From: Inhella sp.
Lineage (GTDB): Bacteria; Pseudomonadota; Gammaproteobacteria; Burkholderiales; Burkholderiaceae_C
DNA: 64,000 bases
NCBI RefSeq assembly: GCF_027532025.1
Contig: NZ_JAPZSY010000003.1
Location: 85,843-149,842 of the forward strand
Direction: 5' to 3'
How positions within the stretch are numbered: position 1 is the stretch's first letter; the number at the start of each line of letters is the position of its first letter. Below the pieces are notes generated by a model. The model made no database searches. It worked only from the letters and a program-made list of their open reading frames with translations, and was not told the origin of the DNA. The translations under genes were made by a program, and so were the position numbers. This document shows positions 35,478 through 44,267 of this stretch, one piece after another.

Positions 35478-36574
35478 ACCGGAATCAACTCGCTGGTGTC
35501 GCCCAGGGTGGCGATGGCGCCGCTGCCGCGGGTCTCGAACAGGTCCACGCGGTCGCAGGCCGGCAGCACCGCACGGGCGGCGTCCAGGGCGTGGGCAGCC
35601 AAGCTGGCGCAGTCGGTGTCGCTCAGCGCTGGGTCCTGGTGCAGGGGGTGGTGGTCCAGGCGCTTGAACACGGGCTGGAACAGGGCCTTGACGTCGCCGT
35701 AGTCCACCGCCCAGCCCAGGCGCTCGTCCAGCGGGGCCTGCAGGTGCAGCCGCAGGGTGAAGGTGTGGCCGTGCACCTGGCCCAGCGGGTGGCCGGCCGG
35801 GGCCTGGCGCAACTGCACGGCGCTGTCCAGGCTGAACTCCTTCCAGATGCGGTGCGTGTGCCCATTGAAGTTGGCGCCGCTGCTGCCGGTCTCGAAGACG
35901 GTGACCCAGCTCAAGCTGGGCAGCAGCGGCTGCAGGCGCGCCCACAGCCAGGCGGCGATGCGCTCGCTGGTGGGGTTGTCCAGGCCCGGCAGTTCGTTCA
36001 GGCAGCGATAGTTCAGCTCGAAGTGCAGCGGCGCCCACAGGGCGTCGAGGTGGTCGTAGTCCACCGCCAGGTCGTCGGCCGCGCCCAGGGTCTGGTTGGC
36101 GTGCACGATGACCTCGAAGCCATGCCCGTGCAGGCGGCCGCATTGGTGGCCGGGAGGCACATGGGGCAGCCAGTGGCTGCTCTGAAAACGGTAGCGGCGC
36201 CACACGTGGGCCTGACCGTCGGGCATCAGGTCCACGCCGGTGTGCGGCGTGCTGTAAACGCTGACTTGGCCCAGGCCCGGCACGTCGGCCAAGCCGCGCT
36301 GCAACCAGCGGGCCAGGTTCTCGTCGGTGGGGTTGGGCAGGTGGTCGTTGAGCAAACTGTGGTCCAGCGGGGCCACGGCGGCCTCCAGGCGCTCGCGCAG
36401 CGCGCTGACTTCGGCGCCGGGGAACGGCGCCCAAGCGGGCGGCAGCGCACCGCGCACGCGGGCGAAGTAGCTGTGACCATGCAGGCGGCGGCTGCGATGG
36501 CCGGCGGGCAGGGCGGGGATGTGGCAGGCGGCTTCAAAACCAGCGCCGGCGCTGTGCAAAACGGTAGGGGTCAC
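35474..36574 (-). CDS. queD: Three-domain 6-carboxytetrahydropterin synthase
   Basis: 366 residues from GTG 36574. Typical QueD has about 120 residues; here three QueD-like units follow each other. Unit 1 (about 1-120) keeps His18 and HGH (32-34) and LDHSLLND, but Ser28 replaces the catalytic Cys. Unit 2 (about 125-245) keeps His134, Cys145, HGH (149-151) and the pterin Glu in VFETGSSG, but lacks the Asp-His pair. Unit 3 (about 250-366) has HGH, LDHHPLH and VDLFETRG, but lacks the Cys. Catalytic sites in this family lie between subunits, so the pieces may combine. The stop overlaps queE. Confidence 0.85.
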   Translation of the reverse strand: MTPTVLHSAGAGFEAACHIPALPAGHRSRRLHGHSYFARVRGALPPAWAPFPGAEVSALRERLEAAVAPLDHSLLNDHLPNPTDENLARWLQRGLADVPGLGQVSVYSTPHTGVDLMPDGQAHVWRRYRFQSSHWLPHVPPGHQCGRLHGHGFEVIVHANQTLGAADDLAVDYDHLDALWAPLHFELNYRCLNELPGLDNPTSERIAAWLWARLQPLLPSLSWVTVFETGSSGANFNGHTHRIWKEFSLDSAVQLRQAPAGHPLGQVHGHTFTLRLHLQAPLDERLGWAVDYGDVKALFQPVFKRLDHHPLHQDPALSDTDCASLAAHALDAARAVLPACDRVDLFETRGSGAIATLGDTSELIPV

Positions 36575-36694
36575 GGGCCGGATTGTCGGCCGAGGGGCCC
36601 CGGCCCCCGCACCGGTGCGGGGATGCCCCGAGTCGCCGTGGGCCAGACGGCCGCACTCAGGGCCGAGAATCGCGCGCAACCAAAGGGGGATGAC

Positions 36695-39600
36695 GTGCGT
36701 CGATGGGTGCTGGGATGGGGACTGGCGTTGGCGGCTGCGGCCGCCTTGGCCGCGGCCGGTCAGGGCGCCGGCGCCCCCTTGGCCGAGCCCCGCTTCGAGA
36801 GCGTGGGCGACGCGACGCAAATCCCCGACGGAGTGGTGTCGTCGATGGCCCTGGACCCCCAAGGCCTGCTGTGGGTGGGCACCAGCGTGGGCTTGCTGCG
36901 CTTTGACGGCCACAGCTTCGTGCCGGTGTCGCTGGCGCCGCTGGGCCGCAGCGGCGGTTCGACCTTCGTTCGCACCCTGATGGCGGCGCGCGACGGGCGC
37001 ATCTGGGTCGGCACCGACGGCCGGCTGCTGGGCGTGTACGACCCGCGCACCGAAACATGGCAGGTGCACCGCCACGACCCCCAACAGCCCGACAGCCTGG
37101 GCGGCGTGGTGCGCACCCTGGCCGAGGACGCCCAAGGCCGCGTTTGGGTGGGCAGCAATGGCGGGGGCTTGCAGGTGATGGCCCCCGGCAGCGCACGCTT
37201 CGAGCGCTTTGGGCCCGAGCAAGGCCTGCCCGACGCCCGCGTGCAGCACATCGCCATCGGGCCCGATGGCACGGTGTGGGCGGGCACCTGGAGCGGTATC
37301 GCCCGCTTGGCGCCTGGCGCCCGCCGGCTCGAGCCCCTGGACCTGGCCGACGGCCTTCGCCTGACGCTGGCCGGCCAAGTGGTGCATGCCATCGCACCCA
37401 TGCCCGACGGCAGCCTGTGGATCGGCACGCAGGAAGGGGAGTTGTGGCGCGTGGCCGAGGGCCACGCCCTGCAGCTGGACCGCCGGCCCGGCGCTTTGGG
37501 CGCGGTTCAGGCCATCACCGCCGTGACCGAAAACGACGTCTGGGTGGGCCGCAGCGCCGGCGTGGAATTGCGCTCCGCGCAAAGCGGCGCGCTGCGGCGC
37601 AGCCTGCAACCCCGGGCCAGCCGCCCCTGGGGCCTGGGCGGCGCCGACGTGCGCGCCATCCTGCGCGACCCGGCCGATTTGCTGTGGGTGGCGGGCTACG
37701 GCACCGGCCTGCAGCGGGTGAACAACCTGAGCCAAGCCGTGTGGGTGCGCCGCGGCGACGACGACCCGCAAAGCCGCTTGGCCGAGCCCGATGTGCGCAG
37801 CCTGCTGGCGCTGCGCGACGGCACGGTCTGGGCCGGGACGAACGACCGCGGCATCGCCTTTTTGGACAGCGAGCTGCGCACGCTGGGCGGCATCGCCCCG
37901 GGGCAGCGCAACCTGCCCCCTGGGCGCGTCACGGCCCTGGCGCAAGGGCGAGACGGTCGGCTTTGGGCGGGTGTGGAAACCCACCTGATCGAGTTCGCCC
38001 ACGCGCGGGCCGAGGGCCAGGTGCTCGAAGTCGGTCGCGGCCGCATCCGGCGCATCCACGAAGACCGCGATGGCCTCCTGTGGGTAGGCACGCAAGATGG
38101 CCTGTACCGCCGCGGCCCCGGCAGCACCCGGTTCGAGCGCTTGAGCCACCACGATGGCCGCCCATTGGCCGGCGGCGTGAACGCCCTGGCGCAAACGCCC
38201 GACGGCCAGCGCTGGGTGGGCGCCGAAGCCGGGCTGTTCCCCCTGAGCGCCGACGGCCATGCCCTGGCACCCATCGTCTTCGCCGACGGCGCCGGCCTGG
38301 TCAGCCCCAACGTCGTGGGCCTGATGACCGGGCGCGACGGCACGCTGTGGGTCGACACCACCGCCGGCCTGCACCGCCTGCGCCAGTGGGACGGCCGCGC
38401 GGCCACCCTGGAGCACCTGGGCGAGCGCGCCGGCGCCGGCAGCGACGCCTACGGCGCCAACCTGCTGGAAGATGCGCGCGGCCGGCTGTGGACGCACCGC
38501 GCCGTGTTCGACCCCGCCGAGGGCCGCGGCCGCCCGCTGGGCACGGCCGATGGCGTGGACATCGGCTCCGCCTGGTTCCGTGCCTACACGCAGATGAGCG
38601 ACGGCCGCATGCTGTTCGGCGGCAGTCGCGGCATCCTGGTGGTGCAGCCGGAGGCCTTCCGCTTCACGCCCTTTGCACCCACCGTGGTGCCCACGGCGCT
38701 GCGCATCGGCTCGCGCGACGTGCCGCTGGCGCGCCTGCAACCCCGGCTGGTGCTGGCGCCGGACGAACGCAGCTTCAGCCTGGAGTACGTGGCCACCGAC
38801 TTGAGCGACCCCATGCGCAACCGCTACCGGCACCGGCTGCTGGGCATGGACACCGATTGGGTTGAGAGCCGCAGCCGCCAGCGCCTGGCCAGCTATGGCG
38901 GTTTGCCGCCCGGCCGCTACACGCTGGAGGTGCAGGGCAGCAACCGACATGGTGAATGGAGCCCGCAAACGCTGCGCGTGGAGCTGTTGGTGCGCCCCGC
39001 GTGGTGGCAGGCTTGGTGGGGCCGGCTGCTCATCCTCGTCGGCCTGCTGTTGGCGGGCTGGGGCGCGGCGCATTGGCGCACGCGGTTGCTGCGCCGCCGT
39101 CAAGCCGAATTGCAGCGGCAAATCGCCATCGCCACGCACGCGCTGGAGGCCAAGAGCCGCGCGCTGGAAGAGTCGGCCCTGACGGACCCGCTCACCGGCC
39201 TGCACAACCGTCGCTTCGCGCTGCAACGGCTGGACGACGACCAGCGCCTGGCGCGCCGCCACATCGAAGAGGCACTGAAACGCGGCGAAGCGCCGCCGAG
39301 CGACGCTGACTTGTCGTTCGTCATGATCGACCTCGACCACTTCAAGCGCATCAACGACGAGCTGGGCCACGCCGCCGGCGACGCGGTGCTGGTGCAAATG
39401 CGTCCGCGGCTGCAGAAGGTTTTCCGGGAATCGGATTACCTGGTGCGCTGGGGCGGCGAAGAGTTCCTGGTGGTGGCCCGCGGCACCTCGCGCGACGGCC
39501 TGGCCGAGCTGGCCGAGCGCGCGCGCTGCATCGTGGCCGACGAGCCTTTCACCATCCCTGGCGGAGAACCACTGCGCGTGACCTGCTCGATCGGCTTCGC

Positions 39601-39811
39601 CTGCTACCCGCTGGACCCCGAACACCCCCGCGAAGCGACCTGGTCGGCCGTGCTGGCCGTGGCCGACGCTGCGCTGTACGCCGCCAAGCGCGAGGGCCGC
39701 AACCGCTGGGTGGGCGTGGTGCAAGGGCGTGGGGCGCCCTTCGCCATCGCCCAGTCGCTGCACAGCGACCTCGCCTGCGAAGCCCGCGTGCTGCGCAGCC
39801 CACCCGGTTGA
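36695..39811 (+). CDS. Diguanylate cyclase with periplasmic propeller (Reg_prop/Y_Y_Y/GGDEF)
   Basis: 1,038 residues from GTG 36695, preceded by AGGGGGA. Signal peptide to about residue 30; about 14 propeller strand motifs of the two-component regulator type (LLWVGTSVGLLRFDG, RVWVGSNGGGLQVM) to about 640; a Y_Y_Y domain (about 690-765); a membrane helix near 770-790; a short coiled coil; then GGDEF (about 830-1000) with GGEEF at 920-924 and an RxxD inhibitory site five residues before. It should sense a periplasmic ligand, perhaps a carbohydrate, and make cyclic di-GMP. Tandem with a close paralogue. Confidence 0.88.
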   Translation: MRRWVLGWGLALAAAAALAAAGQGAGAPLAEPRFESVGDATQIPDGVVSSMALDPQGLLWVGTSVGLLRFDGHSFVPVSLAPLGRSGGSTFVRTLMAARDGRIWVGTDGRLLGVYDPRTETWQVHRHDPQQPDSLGGVVRTLAEDAQGRVWVGSNGGGLQVMAPGSARFERFGPEQGLPDARVQHIAIGPDGTVWAGTWSGIARLAPGARRLEPLDLADGLRLTLAGQVVHAIAPMPDGSLWIGTQEGELWRVAEGHALQLDRRPGALGAVQAITAVTENDVWVGRSAGVELRSAQSGALRRSLQPRASRPWGLGGADVRAILRDPADLLWVAGYGTGLQRVNNLSQAVWVRRGDDDPQSRLAEPDVRSLLALRDGTVWAGTNDRGIAFLDSELRTLGGIAPGQRNLPPGRVTALAQGRDGRLWAGVETHLIEFAHARAEGQVLEVGRGRIRRIHEDRDGLLWVGTQDGLYRRGPGSTRFERLSHHDGRPLAGGVNALAQTPDGQRWVGAEAGLFPLSADGHALAPIVFADGAGLVSPNVVGLMTGRDGTLWVDTTAGLHRLRQWDGRAATLEHLGERAGAGSDAYGANLLEDARGRLWTHRAVFDPAEGRGRPLGTADGVDIGSAWFRAYTQMSDGRMLFGGSRGILVVQPEAFRFTPFAPTVVPTALRIGSRDVPLARLQPRLVLAPDERSFSLEYVATDLSDPMRNRYRHRLLGMDTDWVESRSRQRLASYGGLPPGRYTLEVQGSNRHGEWSPQTLRVELLVRPAWWQAWWGRLLILVGLLLAGWGAAHWRTRLLRRRQAELQRQIAIATHALEAKSRALEESALTDPLTGLHNRRFALQRLDDDQRLARRHIEEALKRGEAPPSDADLSFVMIDLDHFKRINDELGHAAGDAVLVQMRPRLQKVFRESDYLVRWGGEEFLVVARGTSRDGLAELAERARCIVADEPFTIPGGEPLRVTCSIGFACYPLDPEHPREATWSAVLAVADAALYAAKREGRNRWVGVVQGRGAPFAIAQSLHSDLACEARVLRSPPG

Positions 39812-39872
39812 ACCCTGGCTCAGTGCGGGCAGAATCGCCCGCAGCCATGGCGTCGTGGGGTGTCGATTGCGC

Positions 39873-42800
39873 GTGTGGAAAACGGCCCGTTTCAGGGCCT
39901 GGTGCTGGACGGTTGTGTGGGGCGGGCTCGGCCTGCTCGGGAACAACGCCGTCTGCGCGACGCCCCCCGTGGCCGTGCCACCCGAGCCCCACTTCGAGAG
40001 CCTGAACGACCCCGCTGCCATCCCTGACGGCGTGGTCTCTGACCTGGTTCAAGACCCCCAAGGCATGTTGTGGTTGGGCACCAGCCAAGGCCTGATGCGC
40101 TTCGACGGGATCACCTTCACCCCCATTCCATTGGTGACGCCAGGTCGCGGCCAAAGCCGCATCAGCTTCATCCGCACGATGCTGGCGGCCCGCGACGGAC
40201 GCATCTGGATCGGCACCGAGAGCGAAGGCTTGGCCGTTTACGACCCGCGCACCGAACGATGGACGCTGTACACGCACCAACCCCTTCAACCTGAGCAAAG
40301 TCTGGCGCGCGGCGTCGTCCGCAGCTTGGCCGAAGACCTGAGCGGACGGATCTGGGTGGGCACGATCGGCGGCGGTCTGCAGGTGCTGGACCTCACGACG
40401 CAACGCTTTCGACGCTACACGGCGGCCGACGGCCTGCCAGACCAACGCGTGCAGCACCTGAGCGTGGACGGCGACGGCACGCTGTGGGTGGGCACCTGGA
40501 ACGGCGTGGTCGTGCTGCCACGGGGGGCCACGCGCTTGGAGTCTCCACGCCGGAGCGATGGCAGCGAGCTGCGCTTGAGCGGCGAGGTGGTGTTGTCCGT
40601 GTCGCCCATGCCCGACGGCAGCCATTGGGTCGGCACTCAGAGCGGGAGCCTGTGGCGCATCCGGCGCGAGGGCGGCCCCCCCGAGCGGCTCGACGCCAAC
40701 CTGCAACCCAACCCGCTGGGGGCGGTGCAGGCGATCACCGCGGCCAACGAGCAACAAGTGTGGGTGGGGCGGGCCGGTGGCATCGAGCTGCGCGACCCGG
40801 CCAGCGGTCAGTTGCTGCGTGCCCTGCGCCCGAGCATCGCCCGTCCGTGGGGCCTGGCCGGCGCCGACATCCGGGCTTTGGTGCGCAGCCCCAACCAGGT
40901 GCTGTGGGTGGCCGGCTACGGCAGCGGCCTGCAGCGGGTCAACAACCTGGATGGCGCCATCCACGTGCGCCGGCCCGACGAGGACCCGCGCAGCGCCTTG
41001 TCGCGGCCCGATGTGCGCAGCCTGCTGGCGCTGCGCGACGGCACGATCTGGGCGGGCACCAGCGATGGCGGCATCGCCATCTTGAACTCGCAGTTGCGCA
41101 CGATCGGCGGCATCGCGCCCGGCAGCCAGGGTTTGGGTTACGGGCGAGTGGCTGCCCTGGCCCAGGGGCCAGACGGGCGCGTGTGGGTGGGCATCGAGGA
41201 CCGGGTGCTGATGTTCCGGCATGCCAAAGCGCAGGCCAAGGTTTACGAATTCGGTCGAGGCCGCATGCGTCGACTGCTGGCCGACCGCGAGGGCGCGGTG
41301 TGGGCGGCCACCCAAGACGGGCTGTACCACTTGGCCCCGGGCGATGCGCGCTTCCAGCGTGTGGAGCACCACGACGGTCGGCCTCTGCAAGGCGACGTGA
41401 ACGCCGTGGTGCAAAACCCCGATGGCAGCCTGTGGGTGGGGGCTGAAGCGGGTTTGCTGCCCATCGCGGCCGGTTCGCGGGTGTTCGGCCCCATCGCCTT
41501 CGCGCCCGAGGCCGGACTGGCCAGCGGCACGGTGCTGGGCCTGCTCATCGACCGCGCCGGACGCCTGTGGGTGGACACCACCGCAGGCCTGCATCGCCTG
41601 AGGCAGTGGGACGGTCGCCGGGCCGCGCTGGATTACGTCGGTCAACACATCGCCCGCAGCCACAACACGCGGCCCCACGCATTCGGCGCCAACCTGCTGG
41701 AGGACGAAGCCGGGCACATCTGGACGCAACGCGGCGTCTACGACCCCCGCGACCAACGCTTGCAGTTGCTCTCCGGAGCCGACGGCGTGGACCTGGGCAC
41801 GCCCTGGTTCCGCTCTTACACCCAAACGACCGACGGCCGTCTGCTGTTCGGCGGCACCAAGGGCATTTTGGTGATCCAGCCGTCGGCTTTCCGGGCGTCC
41901 CGCTTCATGCCAGCGGTCGTGGCCACGGGGCTGAGCATCGGGTCGCAGGCGGTGCCCTTGTCGCGCCTGCACCCCTCGCTGGTGCTGGCGCCGAACGAAG
42001 GCGGCTTCACGATCGAATTCGCGGCGCTGGACCTCAGCGAGCCCGCGCGCAACCGCTACCGCTACCGCTTGGTGGGCCACAACGACGAGTGGACCGAAAC
42101 CAGCAGCCGGCGGCGACAAGCCAGCTACGCCGGGCTGGCACCCGGCCGCTACGCCCTGGAAGTGGAGGGCAGCAACCGACACGGCGACTGGAGCCCCAAG
42201 CGCTTGAGCGTCGCGGTGGAGGTGCAGCCCCGCTGGTGGCAATCGTGGTGGGGGTTGTTGCTGGCGCTCGGGGCCCTGAGCCTGGCGGTGGGCGGCGTGT
42301 CCCACTGGCGCACGCGTTTGCTGCTGCGGCGCCAGGCCGAGTTGGAGCAGCGCGTGGACGAGGCAACGCAAGCCCTGCAGGCCAAGTCGCGGGAGCTGGA
42401 GGAGTCGGCGCTGAGCGACCCGCTCACCGGGTTGCGCAACCGGCGCTTCATCGTGCAGCGCATGGATGACGACCTGCGCCTCGTCCGGCGCCAGTTCGAG
42501 GAGGCCCTGCGTCGCGGCGCGCCCCCGCCCGCCGACGCCGACCTGTCCTTCTTGATGATCGACGTCGACCACTTCAAGCGCATCAACGACGAACACGGTC
42601 ACCCGGCGGGCGACGCCGTGCTGGTGCAAATGCGCGGACGCCTGCAGGAGGTGTTTCGCGAGTCGGACTACTTGGTGCGTTGGGGGGGCGAAGAGTTCCT
42701 GGTGGTGGCTCGGGGCACCTCGCGGGACAGCCTGCCCGAGCTGGCCGAGCGCGCGCGCCGCGCCGTCGCGCAACGGGCCTTCGCGTTGCCGAGCGGGCAA

Positions 42801-43070
42801 GACCTGTCGGTGCACTGCTCCATCGGCTTCGCCTGCTTCCCGCTGAACCCGGCGCAGCCTCGCGCCGAGCATTGGTCCGAGGCCGTGGCGCTGGCCGATG
42901 CCGCGCTGTATGCGGCCAAACGCGAGGGCCGCAACCGCTGGGTGGGCGTGCTGACGGCGCAGATGGCTCACCCCGCCGAGCTGATCGCCGCGCTCAACGC
43001 CGGACTGCCCGAGCCCCGCATGCACCTCGTGCGCGGCGGCCCGGACCGCAGCACACCGCCCGCCCCGTAA
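39873..43070 (+). CDS. Diguanylate cyclase with periplasmic propeller, paralogue of the previous gene
   Basis: 1,065 residues from GTG 39873 (TTG at 39867 is also possible). The order is the same: signal, Reg_prop propeller, Y_Y_Y, membrane helix, coiled coil, GGDEF with GGEEF at 938-942 and an intact RxxD site. Similarity to the preceding protein is high across the full length (PHFESLNDPAAIPDGVVSDL against PRFESVGDATQIPDGVVSSM), so it is a tandem duplication. Differences lie mainly in the sensing propeller, suggesting different ligands. Both cyclases look active. Confidence 0.88.
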   Translation: MWKTARFRAWCWTVVWGGLGLLGNNAVCATPPVAVPPEPHFESLNDPAAIPDGVVSDLVQDPQGMLWLGTSQGLMRFDGITFTPIPLVTPGRGQSRISFIRTMLAARDGRIWIGTESEGLAVYDPRTERWTLYTHQPLQPEQSLARGVVRSLAEDLSGRIWVGTIGGGLQVLDLTTQRFRRYTAADGLPDQRVQHLSVDGDGTLWVGTWNGVVVLPRGATRLESPRRSDGSELRLSGEVVLSVSPMPDGSHWVGTQSGSLWRIRREGGPPERLDANLQPNPLGAVQAITAANEQQVWVGRAGGIELRDPASGQLLRALRPSIARPWGLAGADIRALVRSPNQVLWVAGYGSGLQRVNNLDGAIHVRRPDEDPRSALSRPDVRSLLALRDGTIWAGTSDGGIAILNSQLRTIGGIAPGSQGLGYGRVAALAQGPDGRVWVGIEDRVLMFRHAKAQAKVYEFGRGRMRRLLADREGAVWAATQDGLYHLAPGDARFQRVEHHDGRPLQGDVNAVVQNPDGSLWVGAEAGLLPIAAGSRVFGPIAFAPEAGLASGTVLGLLIDRAGRLWVDTTAGLHRLRQWDGRRAALDYVGQHIARSHNTRPHAFGANLLEDEAGHIWTQRGVYDPRDQRLQLLSGADGVDLGTPWFRSYTQTTDGRLLFGGTKGILVIQPSAFRASRFMPAVVATGLSIGSQAVPLSRLHPSLVLAPNEGGFTIEFAALDLSEPARNRYRYRLVGHNDEWTETSSRRRQASYAGLAPGRYALEVEGSNRHGDWSPKRLSVAVEVQPRWWQSWWGLLLALGALSLAVGGVSHWRTRLLLRRQAELEQRVDEATQALQAKSRELEESALSDPLTGLRNRRFIVQRMDDDLRLVRRQFEEALRRGAPPPADADLSFLMIDVDHFKRINDEHGHPAGDAVLVQMRGRLQEVFRESDYLVRWGGEEFLVVARGTSRDSLPELAERARRAVAQRAFALPSGQDLSVHCSIGFACFPLNPAQPRAEHWSEAVALADAALYAAKREGRNRWVGVLTAQMAHPAELIAALNAGLPEPRMHLVRGGPDRSTPPAP

Positions 43071-43141
43071 GCCCCCGGCGCCCGACAGGGCCAAGGCCTT
43101 TTGGGCATCATCGGCGCCTCGCCCGAACCCCAGAAACATCC

Positions 43142-44257
43142 ATGCGCCGTTTGCTCCCCATCGCATTCGTCCTGGCGGCCAGCGCCGCCCTGGCCCAAGC
43201 CCCCAAGACCTTTGACACCGTGGCCTCCGGCTTCGAACGCCCCTGGGCGGTGGCCTTCCTGCCCGGCGGCGAGTTCCTGGTGACCGAAAAACCCGGCGCT
43301 TTGCGCTGGGTCAGTGCGCAGGGGCGCATCTCGGCGCCGCTCAGTGGCCTGCCGGCGGTGGAGTTCGCCGGCCAAGGTGGGCTGTTGGATGTGGTGGTGG
43401 ACCGAGACTTCGAGCGCACGCGGGCGCTGTCGTTGTGCTTCACCGAGCCCGGCATCGGGGCCGACAAGGGCAAGAACGGCACGGCATTGGCCCGCGCCAC
43501 CCTCAAGGCCGACCGCTCGGGCCTGGAGAACGTGCAGGTCGTGTTCCGCCAAGCGCCCAAGCTGGCCGGGCGCCATCACTACGGTTGCCGCATCGTCGAA
43601 AGCGCCGACGGGCAAACCCTGTTCCTCACGCTGGGCGAGCGATACAGCGGCATGAAGCAGGCGCAAACCCTGGACAACCACCTGGGCAAGGTGGTGCGCG
43701 TGCGCAAGGACGGCAGCGCGCCCGCCGACAACCCCTTCGCCCAAACCGCCGGGGCGCGCCCCGAAATCTATTCCCTGGGCCACCGCAACCCCCAAGGCGC
43801 GCTGCTGGACGCCGACGGCCGGCTCTGGGTGCACGAACACGGCCCGCAAGGCGGCGACGAAATCAACCTCGTGCGCCCCGGCGTGAACTACGGCTGGCCC
43901 GTCATCACCCATGGCAAGGACTACGGCGGCGGCAAGATCGGCGACGGCATCACCCACCAAGACGGGCTCGAACAGCCCGTGTGGCACTGGACCCCATCCA
44001 TTGCGCCCTCGGGCTTCGCGCACATCACCAGCCCAGCCTACGGCCAAGCCTGGCAGGGCAGCTTCGTCGTCGGCTCGCTGAAGTTCCGCCAACTGCAGCG
44101 CGTGGTGCTCCAGGACGGGCGGCTCGTCGGCCAGCCCCAAGTTTTTGCCGACGACATCGGTCGCGTGCGCGACGTTCGCCAGGGCCCCGACGGCCTGCTC
44201 TACGTGCTCACCGAGGACGAGCCCGGCCGCCTGCTGCGGCTCCGAGCGGCGCCTTGA
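43142..44257 (+). CDS. PQQ-dependent aldose sugar dehydrogenase (YliI-like)
   Basis: 371 residues with signal peptide (RRLLPIAFVLAASAALAQ). Six-bladed propeller motifs of soluble glucose dehydrogenases are clear: FERPWAVAFLPGGEFLVTEK, GQGGLLDVVVD, the catalytic His in HHYGCRI, SLGHRNPQGALLD and HEHGPQGGDEINLV. It oxidises aldose sugars in the periplasm using PQQ and calcium. It lies just after two cyclases that may sense carbohydrates and next to a TonB receptor. Confidence 0.85.
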   Translation: MRRLLPIAFVLAASAALAQAPKTFDTVASGFERPWAVAFLPGGEFLVTEKPGALRWVSAQGRISAPLSGLPAVEFAGQGGLLDVVVDRDFERTRALSLCFTEPGIGADKGKNGTALARATLKADRSGLENVQVVFRQAPKLAGRHHYGCRIVESADGQTLFLTLGERYSGMKQAQTLDNHLGKVVRVRKDGSAPADNPFAQTAGARPEIYSLGHRNPQGALLDADGRLWVHEHGPQGGDEINLVRPGVNYGWPVITHGKDYGGGKIGDGITHQDGLEQPVWHWTPSIAPSGFAHITSPAYGQAWQGSFVVGSLKFRQLQRVVLQDGRLVGQPQVFADDIGRVRDVRQGPDGLLYVLTEDEPGRLLRLRAAP

Positions 44258-44267
44258 AGCCCAGGCC

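Noticed and set aside
36575..36694. Possible preQ1 riboswitch in front of the queuosine genes
   Set aside because: The 120-bp divergent region shows no pseudoknot-like C-rich/A-rich pattern that I can recognise; it more likely holds two promoters.
36575..40021. Minus-strand open frame extending upstream of queD
   Set aside because: Low-complexity Ala/Gly/Gln/His translation opposite the propeller cyclase gene; QueD similarity begins at GTG 36574.
39549..43166. A 1,205-codon minus-strand frame
   Set aside because: It mirrors the second propeller cyclase and has His/Gln/Ala-rich shadow composition with no domain.
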